DNA of 64,000 bases from Neisseria sicca (GCF_017753665.1 NZ_CP072524.1:1116001-1180000); one strand, 5' to 3'; counted from the stretch's first letter, positions 34,366 to 45,185 are shown. Program-made: numbers and translations. Notes: generated by a model not told the origin, from the sequence alone.

Positions 34366-34392
34366 AGGTCGTCTGAAAAATTCAGACGACCT
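34366..34392. terminator. DUS hairpin terminator
   Basis: AGGTCGTCTGAAAA and TTCAGACGACCT almost adjacent, flanked by A and T runs; it ends the NYN gene. Confidence 0.7.
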
Positions 34393-34437
34393 TTTTAGAT
34401 TGGGCGGCAGATTGTCTTTCGCCTTCAAACCTATGGT

Positions 34438-35610
34438 TTAACCTTTGGCGGTAAAGCGTTTGTTGACGCGCAGGCGTTCGCCGCGGCCGGCTTTTTTGAT
34501 TTCCAGCCAGTCGGCGAAGATGGCGTGGATAAGGTGGCGTATGGTTTCAAAGCCGTATTGTTGCGGGTCGGTACCTTCTGTGGCGAGTTGCTTCGATACG
34601 TCGCTCAAGCGCGCCCAGCCTTGTTCGTCGGCGTGGGTGTCGACTGCCTGCTGTACGGCGGGGATAACGCGGGTTACAGGCAATTTGCTGCTTTTGGCGG
34701 CGGGTTCGGGTTTGGCAGGTGTCGGTTGTGCGGTATCTGCCGTTGGGCTTGGCGCGGTGTTTTCGTTCTTGGCTGGGTTGGTTTTTTTGCCGCGCGTTTT
34801 GCGTTTTGGTGCGGCGTTGGGGTCGTCTAAAACGGTTTCTTCTGCTTGATGGGTTGCCACAGGGTTTTCAGACGACCTCTCTGTCGGCTTGTCGGCGGAT
34901 TTGCGGCGGCGGACTTGGAGCTGGTTGTTGTCGGTGCGGTGTTCGAAGATGTCGAAGGATTTGATGAGGTCGGAGAGTTTGCCGTAGCCGTACAGCCTTG
35001 AGTCGAAATCAGGATTGATTTTGCTGATGTAGCTGCCGATGGGGCCGAGGTTTGCCCAGCCGAGGTCGTCGGCGTTTTCGCGCACGGCGCGTTTGAGCAG
35101 GGACAGCGCATCAGGGGCGGCGGCGGGGTTGTTTTTACCGTTGTTCTTCTCTTTTTCTTGGCGTTGTTTTTCGGGACGGAAGATTTCGGTGTAGATGAAT
35201 TTGTCGCAGGCTTTGCGGAAGGCTTCGGGCGTTTTCTTTTCTCCGAAGCCGTATACGGTCAGGCCGCTTTCTCGCAGGCGGCTTGCCAGGCGGGTGAAGT
35301 CGGAATCGCTGGATACGATGCAGAAGCCGTCGAAGTTGCCGCTGTATAGCAAATCCATCGCGTCGATGACCAGCGCCATATCGGTGGCGTTTTTGCCTTT
35401 GGTGTAGGCGAATTGTTGGACGGGGATGATGGCGTGGGGCAGGAGGGCGGCTTTCCATTTGGAAAGGCCGTGGCTCCAGTCGCCGTAGATGCGCTTGACG
35501 CTGGCGATGCCGTATTTGGCAACTTCTTCGAGCAGGCGGTCGATGATGTCGGCGGGGGCGTTGTCGGCGTCGATGAGGACGGCGAGTTTTTTGTTGGCCA
35601 ATGTGGTCAT
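34438..35610 (-). CDS. NYN-domain RNase-like protein with OST-HTH domains
   Basis: 390 residues. Residues 5-145 are a NYN (PIN-like) domain: AVLIDADNAPADIIDRLLEE, GKNATDMALVIDAMDLLYSG and IVSSDSDFTRLASRLRESG give the acidic metal site. Two OST-HTH/LOTUS units follow (residues about 170-230, and 310-380 with WARLSDVSKQLATEGTDPQQ), separated by a low-complexity Lys/Ala/Pro linker with a DUS-coded RSSENPV. This is the Limkain-b1-like group, thought to bind and possibly cut RNA. Substrate unknown. Confidence 0.85.
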   Translation of the reverse strand: MTTLANKKLAVLIDADNAPADIIDRLLEEVAKYGIASVKRIYGDWSHGLSKWKAALLPHAIIPVQQFAYTKGKNATDMALVIDAMDLLYSGNFDGFCIVSSDSDFTRLASRLRESGLTVYGFGEKKTPEAFRKACDKFIYTEIFRPEKQRQEKEKNNGKNNPAAAPDALSLLKRAVRENADDLGWANLGPIGSYISKINPDFDSRLYGYGKLSDLIKSFDIFEHRTDNNQLQVRRRKSADKPTERSSENPVATHQAEETVLDDPNAAPKRKTRGKKTNPAKNENTAPSPTADTAQPTPAKPEPAAKSSKLPVTRVIPAVQQAVDTHADEQGWARLSDVSKQLATEGTDPQQYGFETIRHLIHAIFADWLEIKKAGRGERLRVNKRFTAKG

Positions 35611-35638
35611 GGGGACTCCGTGGTATTCATGTCAGTCG

Positions 35639-35670
35639 AGGTCGTCTGAAAACCGGTTTTCAGACGACCT
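35639..35670. terminator. DUS hairpin terminator after mdh
   Basis: AGGTCGTCTGAAAACCGG and its inverse CCGGTTTTCAGACGACCT, a long perfect palindrome. Confidence 0.75.
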
Positions 35671-35677
35671 CGATCTT

Positions 35678-36664
35678 TTAAAGCATATCTTGTATGGCGG
35701 CGCGCTCTTCTTCCAGCTCCGCTAGTGTCGCGGCGATGCGTTGGCGGCTGAACTCATCCGACAAGTCCAAGCCTTGGACGATGCGGTAGCTGCCTGCGTC
35801 GCAAATAACGGGGAAGCCGAAAATCAAACCTTCGGGGATGCCGTAAGAGCCGTCGGAGGGGACGCCCATCGTTATCCATTTGCCGCTGCTGCCGAGCAGC
35901 CAGTCGCGCAGGTGGTAGATGGCGGCATTCGCGGCGGAGGCGGCGGACGACGAACCGCGCGCGGCGATGATGGCAGCACCGCGTCCGGCGATTTTCGGCA
36001 TGAAGACTTCGGTATTCCAATCGGGTTCGGTAATCATGTCTTTGACGGACTCGCCGTTGCTGGTGGCGTAGCGGTAGTCGGCGTACATGGTCGGGCTGTG
36101 GTTGCCCCAGACGCACATTTGCTCGATGGAAGGAATCGGGCGGTTGATTTTCTCGGCGACTTGGCTGACGGCGCGGTGGTGGTCGAGACGCATCAGGGCG
36201 GTGAAGTTCTCCGGCGGGATGTCGGGCGCGGATTTCATGGCGATGTAGGCGTTTGTGTTGGCGGGGTTGCCGACGACGAGGACTTTGACGTCGCGATGGG
36301 CAACTTTGTTCAACGCCGCGCCTTGTACTTTGAAAATTTCGGCGTTGGCGTGCAGCAGGTCGGCGCGTTCCATGCCTTGCGTACGCGGGCGCGCACCAAT
36401 CAACAAAGCGATGTCGGCATCTTTGAAGGCAACTTCGGGGTCGTCTGTCGCGAAGATGTCGTCAAGGAGCGGGAAAGCGCAATCCTGCATTTCCATGATC
36501 ACGCCGCGCAATGCCTGCTGCGCCTGAGGCAGGTCGAGCAGTTGCAAGATAACGGGTTGGTCGCGTCCGAGCATAATGCCGCCGGCGATACGGAACAGGG
36601 TAGCGTAGGCAATTTGGCCTGCGGCGCCGGTAACGGCGATTCGGACGGGGGGCTTAAGCGTCAT
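35678..36664 (-). CDS. mdh: Malate dehydrogenase
   Basis: 328 residues. NAD-binding [15 protein letters not shown] near residue 15, the substrate arginines in [36 protein letters not shown] and the catalytic His region [16 protein letters not shown]. This is the type-2 (cytosolic-like) Mdh of the TCA cycle, malate to oxaloacetate. Most Neisseria of the meningitidis group use a membrane Mqo instead, so presence of Mdh is typical of this commensal side. Confidence 0.93.
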   Translation of the reverse strand: MTLKPPVRIAVTGAAGQIAYATLFRIAGGIMLGRDQPVILQLLDLPQAQQALRGVIMEMQDCAFPLLDDIFATDDPEVAFKDADIALLIGARPRTQGMERADLLHANAEIFKVQGAALNKVAHRDVKVLVVGNPANTNAYIAMKSAPDIPPENFTALMRLDHHRAVSQVAEKINRPIPSIEQMCVWGNHSPTMYADYRYATSNGESVKDMITEPDWNTEVFMPKIAGRGAAIIAARGSSSAASAANAAIYHLRDWLLGSSGKWITMGVPSDGSYGIPEGLIFGFPVICDAGSYRIVQGLDLSDEFSRQRIAATLAELEEERAAIQDML

Positions 36665-36735
36665 ATTTTTCCTTTTGAAGTCGTTGTTTTACTTGATTTA
36701 CGAATTATAACAGCATTGAGTAAGGGAGAATGAAA

Positions 36736-36773
36736 AGGTCGTCTGAAACTGGAAATAGGATTTCAGACGACCT
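36736..36773. terminator. DUS hairpin terminator
   Basis: AGGTCGTCTGAAA and TTTCAGACGACCT, 11 bases apart, followed by T5 on the plus strand. Confidence 0.65.
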
Positions 36774-36803
36774 TTTTGATTTTGGCAAATGCTGAAATTC
36801 TGC

Positions 36804-38171
36804 TTACGGCAGGAGTTTGCCCGGATTCATGATGTCGTGCGGGTCAAGCTGGGCTTTGATGGCACGCATCAGGGCGATTTCGGACGGAGTGCGGACGCTG
36901 GGGAGCCAGTGTTTTTTGATGGTGCCGATACCGTGTTCCGCCGCGATGGTGCCGTGGCAGGCGAGGATGTGTTCATAGACGATAGTGTTCACGGCATCTT
37001 CGTAGCGGTAAGCATCGTTGCTCAATACGTTGGGCAGGAAGGTGTTGTAATGCAGGCTGCCGTCGCCCAAATGTCCGAAGCAGACAATTTGTATGCCGGG
37101 GAAACGGGCTTCCAAGGCGGGGGCGCATTGACGGACAAAGGCGGCGACTTGGGCAATCGGGACGGCGATGTCGTGTTTGATGCTGGTGCCGAGCTTGCGC
37201 TGGGAAGCGGAAATGTTTTCACGCAGCGTCCATAGATCGAGGCGCTCTTGTTCGGATTGCGCGATGATGCTGTTTTCTTGGCCGTTTTGATAGAGAAACT
37301 CGGCAAGTTTTTCGTCGAGCGCGGCATCGGGAACGGAGTCGGTCAGTTCGAGCAGAACGTGCCAGTTTGCATCCGTCGGCTGTTTAAGACAGCTGAACTC
37401 GGAAGACAATGCCAAAGCGTAGCGGCTGATCAGCTCGAAACTGGTCAGGCGTTCGGCAAAATGCCCTTGTACGGCCGTTAAAAGCTGTACGGCAGATTCG
37501 ATGTCATCCAAACCTACCCACGCGGTCGCTATGGTTTGCGGACGGGCGAAGAGTTTGAGCGTGGCGGCGGTGATAATGCCGAGCGTGCCTTCGCTGCCGA
37601 TAAAGAGGTGGCGCAGGTCGTAGCCGGTGGTATTTTTGTGTAGCGGCTGAAGATGGGAAACAAGTTCTCCATTGTGCAGGACGACTTCCAAACCCAATAC
37701 CAAGTCGCGCATACTGCCGTAGCGTAAAACGTTTAATCCACCTGCGTTGCAGGCGATATTGCCGCCGATTTCGCACGAACCTTCGCTGGCAAGGCTGAGG
37801 GGAAACAGCCTACCTGCTTCGGCTGCCGCTTTTTGGACGTTTTGCAGGATTACGCCCGCCTCAACCGTGATGCTGTTGTCTGCAAGGTTGATTTCGCGGA
37901 TGCGGTTGATTTTGGAGAGATTGAGCAGTACGCCACTGGAGGCTACCGCCGCGCCGCACAAACCGGTATTGCCGCCCTGCGGGGTAACGGGGATACGGTG
38001 CTCAAAACAAAACCGCATGATTTTTTGTACATTTTCTATGGAATGCGGTTGCAAGATGATGTCCGGTTCGGAAACAAAGCGGCGGCGCTGGTCGTTTAAC
38101 AGGGCCGGAGTGGCTTCGAGGATTTCAGCGGGGGAAAGGAATTCAAGAAAACGGTCGTACAGATTGGGCAT
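36804..38171 (-). CDS. FAD-binding oxidase, GlcD/D-2-hydroxyacid dehydrogenase type
   Basis: 455 residues from ATG 38171. FAD-PP-loop TPQGGNTGLCGAAVASSGVL and ASEGSCEIGGNIACNAGG, FAD-linked C-terminal domain with CFGHLGDGSLHYNTFLP and AEHGIGTIKKHWL, ending PHDIMNPGKLLP. It belongs to the FAD-binding oxidase/transferase type 4 group (GlcD, D2HGDH, YdiJ N-part). Substrate, D-lactate, glycolate or D-2-hydroxyglutarate, cannot be decided; there is no glcE/F next door, so the single-polypeptide D2HGDH type is more likely. Confidence 0.85.
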   Translation of the reverse strand: MPNLYDRFLEFLSPAEILEATPALLNDQRRRFVSEPDIILQPHSIENVQKIMRFCFEHRIPVTPQGGNTGLCGAAVASSGVLLNLSKINRIREINLADNSITVEAGVILQNVQKAAAEAGRLFPLSLASEGSCEIGGNIACNAGGLNVLRYGSMRDLVLGLEVVLHNGELVSHLQPLHKNTTGYDLRHLFIGSEGTLGIITAATLKLFARPQTIATAWVGLDDIESAVQLLTAVQGHFAERLTSFELISRYALALSSEFSCLKQPTDANWHVLLELTDSVPDAALDEKLAEFLYQNGQENSIIAQSEQERLDLWTLRENISASQRKLGTSIKHDIAVPIAQVAAFVRQCAPALEARFPGIQIVCFGHLGDGSLHYNTFLPNVLSNDAYRYEDAVNTIVYEHILACHGTIAAEHGIGTIKKHWLPSVRTPSEIALMRAIKAQLDPHDIMNPGKLLP

Positions 38172-38259
38172 AACGGGAAGCAAGGATGGTTTATGTGTGT
38201 ACGGAGGATTATATAGCGGATAAGGGGAACGAAAAACGGTAAAGGTCGTCTGAAAAATA

Positions 38260-38293
38260 AAAAAGCAGGATACAATCTGTATCCTGCTTTTTT
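38260..38293 (-). terminator. Rho-independent terminator of the repeat lipoprotein
   Basis: AAAAAAGCAGGATAC and GTATCCTGCTTTTTT, perfect 15-bp stem, five-base loop, T-run on both strands. Confidence 0.85.
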
Positions 38294-38306
38294 AACTGTA
38301 AAAATA

Positions 38307-38585
38307 TTATTTTGCAGCAGAAGCGGCTTCAGTAGCAGCAGAGGCAGCTTCGGTAGCGGCAGAAGCGGCTTCAGTAGCAGCAGAGGCAGCTTCGGTAGCA
38401 GCAGCTTCGGTAGCAGGAGCAGCAGCTTCAGTAGCAGCAGATGCTGCTTCAGTAGCAGCAGATGCAGCTTCGGTAGCAGCAGATGCAGCTTCAGAAGCGG
38501 CAGAAGCGGCAGTGTCAGCAGCTTTGTCGCCACAAGCAGCCAAAGCCAAAGAGAACAGAGCAGCAGCAATCAGAGATTTTTTCAT
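38307..38585 (-). CDS. Alanine-rich repeat lipoprotein
   Basis: 92 residues. A lipoprotein signal with lipobox LALAAC (Cys18) is followed by GDKAADTAASAASEA and then about nine near-identical copies of the heptad EAASAAT, from 21-bp DNA repeats, ending AASAAK. The heptad pattern predicts a long single helix or coiled coil tethered to the outer membrane. The style recalls the Neisseria H.8/Lip AAEAP-repeat antigens but the unit differs. The repeat number is likely variable between strains. Confidence 0.82.
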   Translation of the reverse strand: MKKSLIAAALFSLALAACGDKAADTAASAASEAASAATEAASAATEAASAATEAAAPATEAAATEAASAATEAASAATEAASAATEAASAAK

Positions 38586-38589
38586 TTTG

Positions 38590-39157
38590 AGAACCTTCTT
38601 TAAATCGATTTAAATAAAAACGGAACAACTGAAACGGCATTAAGCCGTTCCATTAGAGTAAAAATTCATTGCTGAATTTCCTGCATTATGCCCCACAGCA
38701 TGGCTCGGTGCAACGATACAGACGAATTAGTAATTTTTTAGTAACTTCTAATCAATCCGGAATGGACGAAAGATGGGGATAAACCTAATCAACATAGGTT
38801 GTTATTCAGGCTCTATTCGAAATAGCCCATATCGTAAAATTTATTGATTTCATGTATTTACATTTAAACAATACGCAATCGGCTTCTATTTCTGATTTGT
38901 TTGAATAATCTAAACAAAATCATTATACACAGAAATAAAAGTTGTAAAAAAGTTACACCAGTATAAAAATTATCAAAATTTACGCTTTTGCATGATTTTA
39001 GTTAAATATTGTTTGTTTTTATTGATAATTGTTAATTTATGAATCTTTGAGATAAATCTCCGTGCATGACGGCGGTGTGTTAGAATATTTGAGATTTGTT
39101 GGCAGAGGGTTGTCAATAAAGCCTATTTTGATAAACGGTCATGATAAAGGATAAAAA
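38590..39157. other. AT-rich intergenic region, lipoprotein and slyD promoters
   Basis: About 570 bases, strongly AT-rich from 38850 to 39030. Must hold the divergent promoters of the lipoprotein and slyD genes. I see no repeat, RNA gene or ORF worth calling. Confidence 0.5.
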
Positions 39158-39637
39158 ATGACTATTAAAAAAAATTCCGTGGTTTCGCTTCACTATGAAA
39201 TGTACGATGCGGACAACCAACTGCTGGACAAAACCGAAGAACCCATCGCCTATCTGCACGGCGGATATGACGGCATTTTCCCTTTGGTGGAAGAAGCTTT
39301 GCACGAAAAAAACGTCGGCGATACAGTTGAAGTTGCGCTGTCTCCCGATGATGCGTTCGGCGAGCAGGATCCCAGCTTGGTGCGCATTGAAGATGTCAGC
39401 GTGTTTCCGGTTGAAGTGGAAGTCGGCATGATGTTTGAAGCCGATGATCCTGAAACCGGCGATGTCTTGGTTTATCGCGTAACAGATGTGGCAGACGGCA
39501 AGGCCGTAGTAGACGGCAACCATCCGCTTGCCGGCATGAAAATTTTGTTTAAAGCGACAGTTGACGGCGTACGCGATGCGACTGAAGAAGAAATTGCACA
39601 CGGTCACGTTCACGGCCCGCACGGTCATCATCACTAA
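39158..39637 (+). CDS. slyD: FKBP-type peptidyl-prolyl isomerase SlyD
   Basis: 159 residues. FKBP core MTIKKNSVVSLHYEMYDADN and GYDGIFPLVEEALHEKNVGD, the insert-in-flap (IF) chaperone domain (VEVALSPDDAFGEQDPSLVR), and a His-rich tail HGHVHGPHGHHH that binds nickel or zinc. SlyD catalyses prolyl isomerisation and acts in metal delivery to hydrogenase in other bacteria. AAAGGATAAAAA ribosome site. Followed by a DUS hairpin at 39660-39703. Confidence 0.92.
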   Translation: MTIKKNSVVSLHYEMYDADNQLLDKTEEPIAYLHGGYDGIFPLVEEALHEKNVGDTVEVALSPDDAFGEQDPSLVRIEDVSVFPVEVEVGMMFEADDPETGDVLVYRVTDVADGKAVVDGNHPLAGMKILFKATVDGVRDATEEEIAHGHVHGPHGHHH

Positions 39638-39659
39638 TTAAGTTGATTGACAATCTAAA

Positions 39660-39703
39660 AGGTCGTCTGAAAGCAGGATTGGGTTTCTGTTTTCAGACGA
39701 CCT
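39660..39703. terminator. DUS hairpin terminator after slyD
   Basis: AGGTCGTCTGAAA and TTTCAGACGACCT with an 18-base loop and T5. Confidence 0.65.
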
Positions 39704-39725
39704 TTTTATATCCTGCAAACCCATA

Positions 39726-39770
39726 TCCAAATATAGCTGAAACATTCCGAATATAGCTGAAACATTCTGA
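39726..39770. repeat. Two tandem 20-bp repeats before malQ-glgB
   Basis: AAATATAGCTGAAACATTCC and GAATATAGCTGAAACATTCT stand side by side. They lie about 165 bases upstream of the glycogen gene and could be a regulator site or chance duplication. Confidence 0.4.
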
Positions 39771-39933
39771 CAACCATCAAAATCAAGCTGCTTCCCTATC
39801 GCCTAAAAATTTTGGGATAAGTCAAACTAAGCAGGGAAATCTGGGTCTGAAGGTTTGTTTTCTCTGAATTACGAGAAACATTCAATCCTATTTATATTAA
39901 GATTCGGTTTATTGTAAACAGGCGAATTGTATC

Positions 39934-42900
39934 ATGAGCGAACATTTGGAAGAGCAGGCTCTGGGCTTGGGTATTGATTTGGGTTTCCACGACATCGGTG
40001 GAATTTATCATGCGACCAAGCCCGAGGTTTTGGAAGGGATTATTAAGGCTTTGCAGCAGGACGGTTTTTCAGACGACCTTTATACGGATACTTTGGTCGC
40101 GCATGAAAACGGTCGGGAATCTTTACAACTGCCTGCTGAATTTCATGGCGCGGTTGAAATTTGCTTGGAAGATGAAGCGGGCGGGCGGCAGGTTTTGGCG
40201 TTGAACCATGGCGAAAACGGTGTGCTTTGGGTGGCGCTGCCGGCTTTGGCTTGCGGTTATTACACATTGTTTGCAGAAGTAGAAGACATTGTCCGCAAGG
40301 TACGGCTGGTGGTTGCGCCGCAGTCGGTTTATCAGCCGAAAATGCTGGAACACGGTTTGCGCATGAACGGGCTGACGACGCATTTGTACAGCCTGCGTTC
40401 GCAGCGGAACTGGGGCATCGGGGATTTTACCGATTTACTGAATTTGATGGCGTTTGCGGCGGATAAGCAACTGGATTTTATCGGCATCAATCCGCTGCAC
40501 GCGCTTTTTAGTGCCAAGCCTGCTTTTGCCAGCCCGTACAGTCCGTCTTCGCGCGAATGGCTCAATCCGATTTATCTGGATGTGGAGAAGGTTGGTGCGT
40601 TCTCCTACAACGAAAAGCTGAAAAACTGGCTCAAGCAGCCGAATATCTGCCAGCGCATTGCTGCGTTACGGATTACGGAAACCGTCGCTTATACGGCGGT
40701 TTGGGCGTTTAAGCGCGATGCTTTGCAAAAGGCATTTGATGCGTTTGAAAACGACGGATGCGAAGCCGCCAAACAAGAGCGGGCGGCATTTGACGCCTTT
40801 GTCGAAGAACGCGGCGAGGCTTTGGAAGGCTTCGGCTTATTTGAGGCGTTGGATCAGTATTACAACCGTTCCGGCGAAGTGGGTTGGCTGTCTTGGCCGT
40901 CGGAGTTTCATGATCCGCATGGCGAAGCGGTTCAACGATTTGCACAGGGACACCGCCGCGAAATCCGTTTTTATATGTGGCTGCAATGGCTTTGCGCGGA
41001 GCAGTTGCGCGAAGTGAACGAAGCGGCTGCGGCACGCGGCGTGAAGCTCGGAATTTACGGCGATTTGGCGGTCGGCGTGGCTCGCGGTAGTGCGGATACT
41101 TGGCTTAACCGTGCTGATTACTGCATGGATATGGCGGTCGGCGCGCCGCCCGATCCGTTCAGCCCGACAGGGCAAAATTGGGATTTGCCGCCGCTCAATC
41201 CGATGATGTTGAAGCACACGGGTTATGAGAAGTTCGTCCGACTTTTGCGTGAAAATATGCGGCTTTACGGCATCTTGCGCATTGATCATGTGATGGCTTT
41301 ATGCCGTCTGTGGTGGGTTGCGGGCGAGACGGCGGACTTTGGCGCGTATGTGCATTACGACGCGGATGTGATGTTTGCCATCCTGGCTTTGGAAAGCCGG
41401 CGGAATCAATGCGTGGTCATCGGCGAGGATTTGGGGACGGTACCCGACCAAGCGCGGTATTTGCTGAACCGTTATCAGGTGTTTTCTTATAAGGTCGTGT
41501 ATTTCAGCAAAGGCTGGCACGGCTTTGAATTGCCCGAAGAATATCCCGAACAGGCGATTACGGTGGTCAGCACGCACGACGTCGCGCCTTTGGCGGGCTA
41601 TTGGACGGGCAGGGATTTGGATTTGATGTTCCGCTTGGGTACGATTCCCGATGCGGAAACTTTTCAGACGACCTTGGAAGCGCGCGAACACGATAAGGCG
41701 GATTTGTTCGATAAGTTGAAACACGCAGGCTGCCTGCCTTCCGACGCCGAGATGTCGTCTGAAATCGACGAAACACTGTTAACCGCCTTGCACCGGTATG
41801 CTGCCATGAGCCGCAGCAAATTGTATGCGGTGCAGCTGGAAAACCTACTGGGCATGAGCGACAACCTGAATGTGCCGGGCGTTTCCGAGGGTTATCCCAA
41901 CTGGGCGCGCAAAATGCCCGTCGCGCTTGAAGATTTTCCCCACAACCGCCTGATGGGCGGCCAACTTGCCATGATTGGAGAGGTACGCATGAAGAAAAAC
42001 AGCCGGATGAAGCCTTATCACGAGCTTGACCAAGTCGAACGCGACACGGTCGAAAGCCTGTTTCTTGCCACCCACAGCGATTTGTTCGCCTATCTGGGGC
42101 GACACCGCCTTGCCGAAGGCGACGAGGTCGTGCGAACCCTGATTCCGAACGCTTGGGGCGTGGATATTGTCAACCGTGAAAGCGGCGAGGTGATTACGTC
42201 GTCTGAAAAAGTCGATGAACGCGGATTCTTCGTTGCCGTGCTGCCCGAAGGCGCGCCCGATTACGCTTTGAACGTCCGTTATGCCGAAGATGCCGAGCCT
42301 GTGCGCGAAGAAGACCCATACCGCTTCGGATCCGCCCTGAAGGACATGGATTCTTGGTTGCTGGCGGAAGGCAAACACCTGCGCCCTTATGAAACTTTAG
42401 GCGCGCATTTTGCCGAAGTGGACGGCGTGAAAGGTGTGAGCTTTGCCGTATGGGCACCGAACGCGCAGCGCGTGTCCGTCATCGGCGAATTCAACCACTG
42501 GGACGGCCGCCGCCATGTGATGCGTTTCCACCGCGACAACGGCATTTGGGACATTTTCATCCCCGCCGTCAAACTCAACGCCCTCTATAAATTTGAAATC
42601 CGTGATGCCAACGGCGATGTGCGGCAAAAGACCGACCCGTATGCCTTTGGTGCAGAGTTACGTCCGAATACCGCGTCTGTCGTGCGCGGTTTGCCTGAAA
42701 AAGTGGAAGCACCCGATTTCCGCGCCCGTGCCAACGCCATTGACGCGCCGATCAGCATTTATGAAGTGCATTTGGGTTCGTGGAAACGCAATCCCGAAAA
42801 CAACTTCTGGCTGACTTACGAACAGCTCGCCAAAGAATTGGTCGCATACGTCAAAGACATGGGCTTCACCCATATTGAGTTCCTGCCCGTTTCCGAATAC

Positions 42901-44244
42901 CCGTTTGACGGCTCGTGGGGCTATCAGGCGACCGGATTGTATGCGCCGACCAGCCGTTTCGGTTCGCCCGACGAATTGCGCGCCCTGATTAAAGCCGCCC
43001 ACGATGCAGGCATCGGCGTCATCCTCGACTGGGTGGTCGGACACTTCCCGACCGACGACCACGGGCTTGCCAAGTTTGACGGCACCGCGCTCTACGAACA
43101 CGCCGACCCGCGCGAAGGCTACCACCAAGACTGGAACACCTTGATTTACAACTTCGGCAGGAACGAAGTCAAAAACTTCCTGCAAGGCAATGCCTTGTAT
43201 TGGATAGAGCGTTTCGGTTTCGACGGTATCCGCGTGGACGCCGTCGCCTCCATGATTTACCGCAACTACTCGCGCAAAGACGGCGAATGGATACCCAACC
43301 AATACGGCGGTCATGAAAACCTCGAAGCCATCGCCTTCCTGCGCGATACCAACACCATGCTGAAAGAGGTCGCCCCGTCCGCCACCGAAATCGCCGAAGA
43401 ATCCACCTCGTTTGCCAACGTAACCCGTCAAGAAGGCTTGAACTTCAGTTACAAATGGAACATGGGCTGGATGAACGACACCTTGCGCTACATGATGGAA
43501 GACCCCATCAACCGCAAATACCACCACAACAAAATGACCTTCGGCATGATGTACCAATACAGCGAAAACTTCGTCCTGCCGCTCTCGCACGACGAAGTCG
43601 TACACGGTAAACGCTCGCTGCTCGGACGGATGCCCGGAGACTGCTGGCAGCAATTCGCCAACCTGCGCGCCTACTACGGCTTCATGTACGGCTTCCCCGG
43701 TAAAAAACTCCTGTTTATGGGCAACGAGTTCGCGCAAGGCAGAGAGTGGAACTACAGCGAAGGACTGGATTGGTTCCTGCTCGACCAAGAAGGCGGCTGG
43801 CACAAAGGCGTACAAAACTTCGTGCGCGATTTGAACCACATCTATAAAGACACCGCGCCGCTTTACCAGCTCGACCAATGGCCGGAAGGCTTCGAATGGC
43901 TGGTTGCCGACGACGGCAATAATTCCGTCTTCGTCTTCGAACGCCGCGACCGCGAAGGCAACCGCGTCATCGTCATCAGCAACTTCACGCCCGTCGTCCA
44001 CGACAGCTACCGCTTCGGCGTGAACGAAGCCGGCGAATACCGCGAAATCCTCAATTCAGACGACCCCGGTTACAACGGCAGCGGCGTATCCGCAGGACAA
44101 GCCCTGCAAACCGAAGAAATCTGGTCACACGGCAAACCCAACTCACTCGCCGTCAAAGTGCCGCCGCTGGCAACGGTTTACCTTTACAAAGCTGCTGAAC
44201 AGAGCGCAATAGAGGCAGTAGATCAAGTAAAAGGCGAAGCGTGA
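39934..44244 (+). CDS. Fused 4-alpha-glucanotransferase / glycogen branching enzyme
   Basis: 1,436 residues. Residues 1-685 are amylomaltase (MalQ, GH77): [20 protein letters not shown], then nucleophile Asp in [16 protein letters not shown], acid Glu in [10 protein letters not shown] and Asp in [13 protein letters not shown]. From residue 686 the chain is branching enzyme (GlgB, GH13): carbohydrate module around [22 protein letters not shown] and [20 protein letters not shown], nucleophile Asp in [12 protein letters not shown], Glu in TEIAEEST, Asp in [12 protein letters not shown]. MalQ rearranges maltodextrins and GlgB makes alpha-1,6 branches, so the fusion links glucan remodelling with glycogen branching. 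An ATG at 41989, in frame at the exact junction, has GGAGAGG eight bases before it and could start free GlgB (751 residues). Confidence 0.93.
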   Translation: MSEHLEEQALGLGIDLGFHDIGGIYHATKPEVLEGIIKALQQDGFSDDLYTDTLVAHENGRESLQLPAEFHGAVEICLEDEAGGRQVLALNHGENGVLWVALPALACGYYTLFAEVEDIVRKVRLVVAPQSVYQPKMLEHGLRMNGLTTHLYSLRSQRNWGIGDFTDLLNLMAFAADKQLDFIGINPLHALFSAKPAFASPYSPSSREWLNPIYLDVEKVGAFSYNEKLKNWLKQPNICQRIAALRITETVAYTAVWAFKRDALQKAFDAFENDGCEAAKQERAAFDAFVEERGEALEGFGLFEALDQYYNRSGEVGWLSWPSEFHDPHGEAVQRFAQGHRREIRFYMWLQWLCAEQLREVNEAAAARGVKLGIYGDLAVGVARGSADTWLNRADYCMDMAVGAPPDPFSPTGQNWDLPPLNPMMLKHTGYEKFVRLLRENMRLYGILRIDHVMALCRLWWVAGETADFGAYVHYDADVMFAILALESRRNQCVVIGEDLGTVPDQARYLLNRYQVFSYKVVYFSKGWHGFELPEEYPEQAITVVSTHDVAPLAGYWTGRDLDLMFRLGTIPDAETFQTTLEAREHDKADLFDKLKHAGCLPSDAEMSSEIDETLLTALHRYAAMSRSKLYAVQLENLLGMSDNLNVPGVSEGYPNWARKMPVALEDFPHNRLMGGQLAMIGEVRMKKNSRMKPYHELDQVERDTVESLFLATHSDLFAYLGRHRLAEGDEVVRTLIPNAWGVDIVNRESGEVITSSEKVDERGFFVAVLPEGAPDYALNVRYAEDAEPVREEDPYRFGSALKDMDSWLLAEGKHLRPYETLGAHFAEVDGVKGVSFAVWAPNAQRVSVIGEFNHWDGRRHVMRFHRDNGIWDIFIPAVKLNALYKFEIRDANGDVRQKTDPYAFGAELRPNTASVVRGLPEKVEAPDFRARANAIDAPISIYEVHLGSWKRNPENNFWLTYEQLAKELVAYVKDMGFTHIEFLPVSEYPFDGSWGYQATGLYAPTSRFGSPDELRALIKAAHDAGIGVILDWVVGHFPTDDHGLAKFDGTALYEHADPREGYHQDWNTLIYNFGRNEVKNFLQGNALYWIERFGFDGIRVDAVASMIYRNYSRKDGEWIPNQYGGHENLEAIAFLRDTNTMLKEVAPSATEIAEESTSFANVTRQEGLNFSYKWNMGWMNDTLRYMMEDPINRKYHHNKMTFGMMYQYSENFVLPLSHDEVVHGKRSLLGRMPGDCWQQFANLRAYYGFMYGFPGKKLLFMGNEFAQGREWNYSEGLDWFLLDQEGGWHKGVQNFVRDLNHIYKDTAPLYQLDQWPEGFEWLVADDGNNSVFVFERRDREGNRVIVISNFTPVVHDSYRFGVNEAGEYREILNSDDPGYNGSGVSAGQALQTEEIWSHGKPNSLAVKVPPLATVYLYKAAEQSAIEAVDQVKGEA

Positions 44245-44435
44245 GCTTGAATTGAACTTGTTTTTGAACATATCAAGACAAGTTTAAACAAACTGTTCTG
44301 CTTTTTTCAGGCGACCTTTCGATATGAAGGGGTCGTCTGAAATTTTTTTGGGATGGCAGATAAAGTTTGATATGCCCGATTACATCGGTTTTGACTGGTA
44401 AGGGATGTTGTGTAAAGACAAACGGATATGACAAA

Positions 44436-44488
44436 AGGTCGTCTGAAAATACTTTCCTCTTCATTGAGGCTGAGTTTTCAGACGACCT
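44436..44488. terminator. DUS inverted-repeat terminator
   Basis: AGGTCGTCTGAAAAT... and ...TTTTCAGACGACCT, about 27-base loop, behind the VIT gene. Confidence 0.55.
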
Positions 44489-44492
44489 CGGT

Positions 44493-45185
44493 TCAAACCG
44501 CCACGCCCGCCAGTTTGCCGATAAGACCGGTTACCGCCAATGCCGCCACGCCCCACAGGCACACGCGCAAGACAGCGGGGACGACGGGTGCGCCGCCGAG
44601 TTTGGCGGAGGCGTAGCCCAGCGCGGCGAGTCCGCATAAAGTGGTTGCCGCCAGCGTAGGGATAAGGGCGGCGGGGCTGGTTAGTGTGACCAGCAGCGGC
44701 AGTATGGCGCCGGCGCAGAACGAACCTGCGGAGGCAAGCGCGGCCTGCATGGGCTTGGCGGCGGAGGTTTCGGTGATGCCGATTTCGTCGCGTGCATGGG
44801 CGGAGAGCGCGTCGTGTTCCATCAATGCTTGCGCGACTTCGGCGGCAAGCGCGTCGGACAAACCGCGGCGGCGGTAGATTTCGGTCAGTTCTGCCAGTTC
44901 GGCATCGGGATTGGCTTCCAATTCGTAGCGTTCTTTGTGTAAATCGGCTTTTTCTGTGTCCGACTGGCTGGATACGGAAACATATTCTCCCGCCGCCATC
45001 GAAACCGCGCCGCCGATCAGGGCGGAAACGCCCGTCAGCAGCAGGGTTTGGAAATCGGGGGCGGCTGCTGCGACGCCCGTCAGCAGCGAGGCGGTGGAAA
45101 TCAGTCCGTCGTTCGCGCCCAATACGCTCGCGCGCAGCCAGTTGTTGCGGTTGCTGAAATGGCGTTCGCTGTGTTGTGAATACAT
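44493..45185 (-). CDS. VIT1/CCC1-family iron/manganese transporter
   Basis: 230 residues from ATG 45185; the longer open frame is not needed. WLRASVLGANDGLISTASLL and GGAVSMAAGEYVSVSSQSDT are the VIT1 signature helices, followed by the charged cytosolic metal-binding stretch (KADLHKERYELEANPDAELA) and three C-terminal helices. Family members move Fe(II) or Mn(II) across membranes. It ends a single-gene unit. Confidence 0.88.
   Translation of the reverse strand: MYSQHSERHFSNRNNWLRASVLGANDGLISTASLLTGVAAAAPDFQTLLLTGVSALIGGAVSMAAGEYVSVSSQSDTEKADLHKERYELEANPDAELAELTEIYRRRGLSDALAAEVAQALMEHDALSAHARDEIGITETSAAKPMQAALASAGSFCAGAILPLLVTLTSPAALIPTLAATTLCGLAALGYASAKLGGAPVVPAVLRVCLWGVAALAVTGLIGKLAGVAV

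Noticed and set aside
35741..36733. Plus-strand open frame opposite mdh
   Set aside because: Mdh is full length and conserved; the opposite frame has Gly/Val/His-rich shadow composition.
38330..38520. 21-bp tandem repeats considered as a CRISPR array
   Set aside because: No spacers; the repeats are coding for EAASAAT in a lipoprotein.
42658..44001. Minus-strand open frame of about 447 codons inside the GlgB part
   Set aside because: Antisense shadow of a strongly conserved enzyme; rich in Val/His/Asp from reversed codons.
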